A DNA stretch of 64,000 nucleotides from Candidatus Baltobacteraceae bacterium (GTDB taxonomy: Bacteria > Vulcanimicrobiota > Vulcanimicrobiia > Vulcanimicrobiales > Vulcanimicrobiaceae): positions 186,001 to 250,000 of the forward strand of contig DASXEW010000001.1 in assembly GCA_036489885.1 (NCBI GenBank). Direction: 5' to 3'. Under the pieces are notes generated by a model. That model made no database searches. It was given only the letters and a program-made list of their open reading frames with translations, and was not told the DNA's origin. Below, piece by piece: positions 59,727 to 64,000 of the stretch. How positions within the stretch are numbered: position 1 is the first letter of the stretch; every line of letters starts with the position of its first letter. The position numbers and the translations under genes are program-made.

Positions 59727-62261
59727 ATGTCTACAGCGTTGGATCAGACCGCGGGTTCGCTCGCTTCTAAGTTCATCGTTTTCTTCGAGCAAGGCGACGG
59801 CTCGCAAAAGGATCTGCTCGGTGGGAAGGGTGCCGGCCTCGCGGAGATGACCCGTGCGGGACTGCCCGTCCCGCCCGGCTTCACGATTACGACTGAAGCG
59901 TGCCTGGAATACTACAAGCTCGGCGGCAAGATGCCGGCGGGGCTCATGGACGCTATCCACGACGCAATTCACGAGCTGGAACGACGCACCGGCAAGGGCT
60001 TTGGCGATGCCAAGAACCCCCTGCTCGTTTCCGTGCGAAGCGGGGCGCGCGTCTCGATGCCCGGCATGATGGACACGATCCTCAACCTCGGCCTGAACGA
60101 TACGTCTGTGCGCGGTTTGGCGCGCAACGCCGGCGACGTGCGCTTCGCTCAAGATTGCTACGCGCGCTTTAAGAAGATGTTCGAGCACATCGTCGGTCAG
60201 AAAGCGCCGCAAGACGTTTACGAGCAGCTGGAAATGGCGATCGGCGCGGTTTTCCGTTCGTGGAATTCAAAGCGCGCGATCGAGTACCGCCGGTTCCAGA
60301 AGATTTCCGAGGATTGGGGCACCGCGGTCAACATCGTAGGTATGGTCTTCGGAAACCTCGGCGACGATTCAGGTACCGGTGTCGCATTCACGCGTGATCC
60401 CTCCACCGGCGAAAAGAAACTGTACGGCGAGTATCTGCGCAACGCGCAAGGTGAGGATGTCGTCGCTGGCATTCGTACGCCTGAAAAAATCACCGATCTC
60501 GAAAAGAGTCAGCCGGAGATCTACAAGCAGTTTGTCGAGATCGCGAATAAACTCGAAGCACATTACCGCGACGTGCAAGACCTCGAATTCACGGTCGAGC
60601 GCGGCAAGCTCTACATGCTGCAGACGCGCAGTGCGAAGCGTTCGGCCGAAGCCGCCGTCAAAATCGCGCTTGATTTCCTGCACGAGGGCACGATCGACGA
60701 GCGCGAAGCGCTCAAACGTGTCGACGCCGCGTCGCTCGATCAGCTCTTTCACGCGCAAATCGATCCGCACGAGAAATATCAAGTCGCAGGCAAGGGTCTC
60801 AATGCATCGCCGGGCGCTGCGACGGGCGAGATCGTTCTCGATCCCGACACCGCCGTCGTCCGCGCCAAAGCCGGGAAGAAAGTCGTGCTCGTTCGCACGG
60901 AGACGAACCCAGACGACGTCCATGGCATCATAGCCGCCCAAGGCGTGCTGACCGCAAAAGGCGGCGCCACTTCGCATGCTGCGGTCGTCGCGCGCGGCAT
61001 GGGCAAACCGTGCGTTGCGGGACTCGACGCGCTCCGTATCGACCTCCGCACGAAGAAGGTTACGCTCAACGGCGCGAGCCTCAAAGAGGGCGACGAGATT
61101 ACGATCGACGGCACGACCGGCAACGTGATCTTCAAGAAGCTAACTCTCATCCCGCCGCCGAGCAAGTTGCCGGAATGGCTGAACGAATTTCTCGCGCTCG
61201 CCGACAAATACAAGAAACTCGGCGTTTGGGCGAACGCCGATACGCCCGAAGATGCGAAGCGCGCGCGAGAACTAGGCGCGACCGGGATTGGCCTGACGCG
61301 TACCGAGCACATGTTCATGCAGCGCGAGCGCCTGCCGTTCATGCAGGATATGATCTTGGCTAAAGATGTCAAAGCGCGGGGAAAATTCCTCAAAAAGCTG
61401 CTGACGTTCCAGCGTAGAGACTTCAAGGGCATTCTCGAAGCGATGGCGGGCTATACGGTGACGATCCGTTTGCTCGATCCTCCGTTGCACGAGTTCTTGC
61501 CGAGTCTCGAGACGCTGCTTGTCGAGACGACGGAGCTACGCATCAAACGCGGCGAACGCAGCAAGAAATACCAGGAGAAGGCAGCGATTCTCGCGCGCGT
61601 TCGCGAGCTGCACGAACAGAATCCGATGCTGGGTCTGCGCGTCTGCCGTCTGGGCATCGTTTATCCGGAAATCTACGCGATGCAAATTCGCGCGATCTTC
61701 GAAGCTGCAGTCGCGTTACGTGAGCGCGGAGTCGACGTTCGACCGGACGTGATGATTCCCGGTGTCGGAACGGAAGAAGAGATGCGCGTGACGGCGGATG
61801 CCGTCAAAAAGATCGCCGATGAGATCATCGCCGACGCCGGCGTCGACCTGACGTACCACGTCGGCACCATGGTCGAGCTTCCGCGCGCCTGCATCATTGC
61901 GGACAAGCTGGCAGAGATTGCCGAGTTCTTCTCGTTCGGGACGAACGATCTGACGCAAACGACCTACGGATACAGCCGCGATGACGCGGAAGGCAGCTTC
62001 ATTCCGTTCTATCTCCAGCACAAGATTCTCAAAGAAGATCCGTTCCAGGTACTCGATCGGGTCGGCGTCGGCGAGCTGATGCGTGAAGGCATCGGCAAGG
62101 GCCGCGGAACGCGTCCCGATTTGAAGATCGGGATCTGCGGTGAGCACGGCGGAGATCCGTCGAGCGTCGAGTTCTGTCACGAAGTCGGTCTCGACTACGT
62201 GTCGTGCTCGCCGTATCGGGTTCCGATCGCGCGACTCGCAGCTGCGCAAGCCGCACTCTAA
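59727..62261 (+). CDS. ppdK: Pyruvate phosphate dikinase
   Basis: An 844-residue enzyme interconverting pyruvate, ATP and phosphate with phosphoenolpyruvate, AMP and pyrophosphate. The N-terminal ATP-grasp domain opens DLLGGKGAGLAEMTRAGLPV. The swivelling phosphohistidine domain has KGGATSHAAVVARGMGKPC with the catalytic His at 417. The C-terminal PEP barrel shows GIGLTRTEHMF, LPSLETLLVE and ICGEHGGDPSSVEF with the catalytic Cys. It is slightly shorter than plant forms (about 870-880) and normal for bacteria. It supports gluconeogenic or low-energy glycolytic flux. Confidence 0.97.
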   Translation: MSTALDQTAGSLASKFIVFFEQGDGSQKDLLGGKGAGLAEMTRAGLPVPPGFTITTEACLEYYKLGGKMPAGLMDAIHDAIHELERRTGKGFGDAKNPLLVSVRSGARVSMPGMMDTILNLGLNDTSVRGLARNAGDVRFAQDCYARFKKMFEHIVGQKAPQDVYEQLEMAIGAVFRSWNSKRAIEYRRFQKISEDWGTAVNIVGMVFGNLGDDSGTGVAFTRDPSTGEKKLYGEYLRNAQGEDVVAGIRTPEKITDLEKSQPEIYKQFVEIANKLEAHYRDVQDLEFTVERGKLYMLQTRSAKRSAEAAVKIALDFLHEGTIDEREALKRVDAASLDQLFHAQIDPHEKYQVAGKGLNASPGAATGEIVLDPDTAVVRAKAGKKVVLVRTETNPDDVHGIIAAQGVLTAKGGATSHAAVVARGMGKPCVAGLDALRIDLRTKKVTLNGASLKEGDEITIDGTTGNVIFKKLTLIPPPSKLPEWLNEFLALADKYKKLGVWANADTPEDAKRARELGATGIGLTRTEHMFMQRERLPFMQDMILAKDVKARGKFLKKLLTFQRRDFKGILEAMAGYTVTIRLLDPPLHEFLPSLETLLVETTELRIKRGERSKKYQEKAAILARVRELHEQNPMLGLRVCRLGIVYPEIYAMQIRAIFEAAVALRERGVDVRPDVMIPGVGTEEEMRVTADAVKKIADEIIADAGVDLTYHVGTMVELPRACIIADKLAEIAEFFSFGTNDLTQTTYGYSRDDAEGSFIPFYLQHKILKEDPFQVLDRVGVGELMREGIGKGRGTRPDLKIGICGEHGGDPSSVEFCHEVGLDYVSCSPYRVPIARLAAAQAAL

Positions 62262-62296
62262 GCAACCTCCGCTTCGATTTCATCGTCTTCCACAGT

Positions 62297-62851
62297 GTGG
62301 AGGTAGATCGCCCGCGAGTTTCGCTCGCCGAAATTTTCTTGGTCTTTACGAAAATCAGTCTGACGAGTTTCGGCGGTGGTCTCTCAGGATGGATGTACCG
62401 GGAATTCGTTGAGGTCCGTAGCTGGTTCTCAGAATCGGAATTTCTGAGCAGTCTCGCGATCTGCCAAGCCATGCCGGGCGTCAACGTCGTGAACCTCGCG
62501 GTGTGGCTCGGCTTTCGGCTGCGCGGCACGCTCGGGGCAATCGTCGGCTTTTGCGCCATGATCGTGCCCGCGTTGATCGTGATCATTCCGATCTCGATCG
62601 CGTACGGTTATTGGGGCAAGTATCCCGCCGTCCACCATGCGCTAGCCGGCGTCGCTGCCGCGGCTCTGGCGCTGACGCTCAACATGGTTTCGCGCGTCAC
62701 GGTCTCGGCCGTGCGCGATGCGGTCACCTTGGCGATTGTTGCGATCGTGTTCGTCGGGATCGGTTTGCTGCGTTGGTCGATGTTTGAGCTTGTCATCGTC
62801 ATTGCACCACTCAGCATTGCGTGGGCGTTCTATCGGCAGCGTCCGGCATGA
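62297..62851 (+). CDS. Chromate transporter, first half (ChrA N-domain type)
   Basis: About 184 residues from GTG 62297, with five or six hydrophobic segments. The family motif FTKISLTSFGGGLSGWMYRE and LAICQAMPGVNVVNLAVWLG match the N-terminal half of ChrA, as encoded separately in the short-chain (two-gene) CHR systems. ChrA-type proteins export chromate or act on sulfate-like anions; two-gene systems are often of unknown substrate. It overlaps the second-half gene by 4 bp (ATGA). Confidence 0.85.
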   Translation: MEVDRPRVSLAEIFLVFTKISLTSFGGGLSGWMYREFVEVRSWFSESEFLSSLAICQAMPGVNVVNLAVWLGFRLRGTLGAIVGFCAMIVPALIVIIPISIAYGYWGKYPAVHHALAGVAAAALALTLNMVSRVTVSAVRDAVTLAIVAIVFVGIGLLRWSMFELVIVIAPLSIAWAFYRQRPA

Positions 62852-63390
62852 GCTGGTCGCTGATCTCCCTGCTGCTGCGCGTCATTACGCCGCTCTCGTT
62901 TGTTACGATCGGCGGCGGCGCGAGCATCATCGCGGACCTCGAGCGCCAGTCGGTTAGCGTCAATCACTGGATGACCGCGGGACAGTTTCTCGATCTTTTT
63001 GCAATTTCGCGCGCTGCGCCGGGACCGGGGTCGTTGCTTGTTTCGCTTATCGGCTTTCAAGTCGACGGCGTCATCGGAGCGATCGTCGCGTCCCTGGCGA
63101 TCTTCGTGCCAACGTCGGCGATCCTGTACGTGCTCGCACGCATCTGGCGGCATTATCGCGATGCGAAGTGGCAGCAAGCAGTCGAGCGTGGCCTCGCGCC
63201 GGTCGCTGCCGGCCTGATCCTCGCCGGTCTTTACAGCATCTTTCGCATTGCGGAAGGCGGCATCTTGGCGTGGATCGTGGCGGTCGCAGCATTCGTCGCG
63301 TTGCGTTGGCTGCGTTTCAATCCTCTTGCGCTCATGGCTTTGGGCGGTACGATATTTGCTATCGTCGGGATTTATTGGTGGCCTGCATGA
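62848..63390 (+). CDS. Chromate transporter, second half
   Basis: A 180-residue membrane protein paralogous to its neighbour: PLSFVTIGGGASIIADLERQ corresponds to the FGGG motif, and LFAISRAAPGPGSLLVSLIG to the Q/R-A-x-PGP block. Five to six helices follow. The pair should work as a heterodimer. ATG 62848 overlaps the first-half stop, and its own stop overlaps the next gene (ATGA), tying it to the thiamine-pyrophosphate enzyme. Confidence 0.87.
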   Translation: MSWSLISLLLRVITPLSFVTIGGGASIIADLERQSVSVNHWMTAGQFLDLFAISRAAPGPGSLLVSLIGFQVDGVIGAIVASLAIFVPTSAILYVLARIWRHYRDAKWQQAVERGLAPVAAGLILAGLYSIFRIAEGGILAWIVAVAAFVALRWLRFNPLALMALGGTIFAIVGIYWWPA

Positions 63391-64000
63391 GACCGGTTTT
63401 CTCCGTTTCCGGAAATCAGATTCTCTCGCTGTACGAGGGCCTTGCTTCGGCAGACGTGCGAATCGTGCACACGCGGCACGAATCGGCTGCCGCATATGCG
63501 GCCGCCGGCTGGAGCGAGGCCACGGGCGAGATTGGCGTTGCGCTCGTCGCAGGCGGTCCGGGTTTTCTTGCGTCGTTAACCGGAGTTGCCGTCACGGCAA
63601 CGATGGAGCTGCCCGTTCTGCTCTTGAGCGGTGGCCCGCCGTCGACCAGCGATCGTCCCGGCGCATTTCAATATCTCGATCAGGCGACGATCGCTTCGAA
63701 AGTGTGCAAAGGCACGCACAAACTTGCGCGCGTGGACACGATCGAAGAAGACCTCGTGCGCGCTGCAGTTGAAGCGCAAAGCGGCATCCCCGGTCCCGTC
63801 CACGTGATGATTCCGGCTGACATTGCTGCGAGAGGTGCGAATCGCATTGGCACGACACTCGCGAGCTTGCCCGGCGCCCCCAATGCCGCTTCTCTCGAGG
63901 ACGGCGACGTACAACTGTTGGCGAAGATCGCTGATAGACTCGCAAATGCGCGCAGGCCCGTCGTCATCGTTCGACCGTCTGCGGCGCGCGGACGAGCCGG
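63387..64000 (+). CDS. Thiamine-pyrophosphate-dependent enzyme, N-terminal part (cut by window end)
   Basis: The frame from ATG 63387 stays open to the window end (about 204 residues). It matches the N-terminal domain of acetolactate synthase-like enzymes: HTRHESAAAYAAAGWSEATG with the catalytic Glu that activates thiamine, VALVAGGPGFLASLTGVAVT, PVLLLSGGPP and GPVHVMIPADI. Candidates include acetolactate synthase, oxalyl-CoA or phenylpyruvate decarboxylase and benzaldehyde lyase types; the deciding C-terminal half is missing. It overlaps the chromate transporter gene by 4 bp. Confidence 0.85.
   Translation, partial: MRPVFSVSGNQILSLYEGLASADVRIVHTRHESAAAYAAAGWSEATGEIGVALVAGGPGFLASLTGVAVTATMELPVLLLSGGPPSTSDRPGAFQYLDQATIASKVCKGTHKLARVDTIEEDLVRAAVEAQSGIPGPVHVMIPADIAARGANRIGTTLASLPGAPNAASLEDGDVQLLAKIADRLANARRPVVIVRPSAARGRA

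Noticed and set aside
62297-63390. Chromate resistance operon
   Set aside because: Two-half CHR proteins are not reliable evidence of chromate resistance, and no chrB or other marker is nearby.

Overview
The window is a dense, roughly 60% GC bacterial chromosome segment. Nearly all of it is coding, genes on the same strand often overlap by 4 bp (ATGA/GTGA), and TTG and GTG starts are common. It holds an outer-membrane beta-barrel receptor and lipoproteins (so probably a diderm), the futalosine menaquinone genes mqnA/E/C, RNase J, a LytR-CpsA-Psr protein and a eukaryote/archaeal-type single-chain glycyl-tRNA synthetase. This mixture fits a deep-branching, mostly uncultured phylum; Candidatus Eremiobacterota (WPS-2) is my best guess. 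That is inference from gene content, since no rRNA is present. I saw no tRNA, rRNA, CRISPR array or insertion sequence.

Layout. 1-8.1 kb: the end of a multicopper oxidase, an ABC exporter, a rearranged spot with two gene fragments, a small lipoprotein, a two-component system with a TPR protein and a small secreted protein, and a divergent TonB-receptor-like barrel. 8.2-13.5 kb (minus strand): dnaK-grpE-dnaJ and an HtrA-type protease. 13.5-29.1 kb: RNase J, an orphan DppC permease, an SDR/HxlR divergent pair, FtsK, a PAP2 phosphatase, mqnE-mqnA-mqnC, mnmA, rodZ, yajQ, rimO and an LCP protein. 29.1-38.9 kb: secA, then a chain starting at prfB (with the classical programmed frameshift) and running through a glycosyltransferase, YbjQ, family-4 UDG, rlmN, a YjbR-like gene and glycyl-tRNA synthetase.

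38.9-47.7 kb is a catabolic-looking island. A GntR/FCD regulator leads M20 hydrolase and NitT/TauT-type ABC importer genes on the plus strand. Diverging from it on the minus strand are an amidohydrolase, an aldo-keto reductase and a zinc alcohol dehydrogenase. The M20 protein appears to have lost two metal ligands.

48.5-58.1 kb is the most striking region. It is an unbroken minus-strand array argF-argR-argG-argH-argC-argJ-argD, followed with almost no spacing by a three-gene cobalt-type nitrile hydratase (beta subunit split in two, as in thiocyanate hydrolase) and an EamA exporter. One promoter, overlapped by two ArgR-box-like palindromes and predicted to give a near-leaderless transcript, heads the whole array. 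argB lies just beyond, on the opposite strand. 58.8-64 kb: argB, pyruvate phosphate dikinase, a two-gene chromate-type transporter and the start of a thiamine-pyrophosphate enzyme cut by the window end.

A dispersed intergenic repeat, about 46 bp with a hairpin core whose arms co-vary between copies, occurs at three places. At one of them it forms the last codons of the EamA gene.
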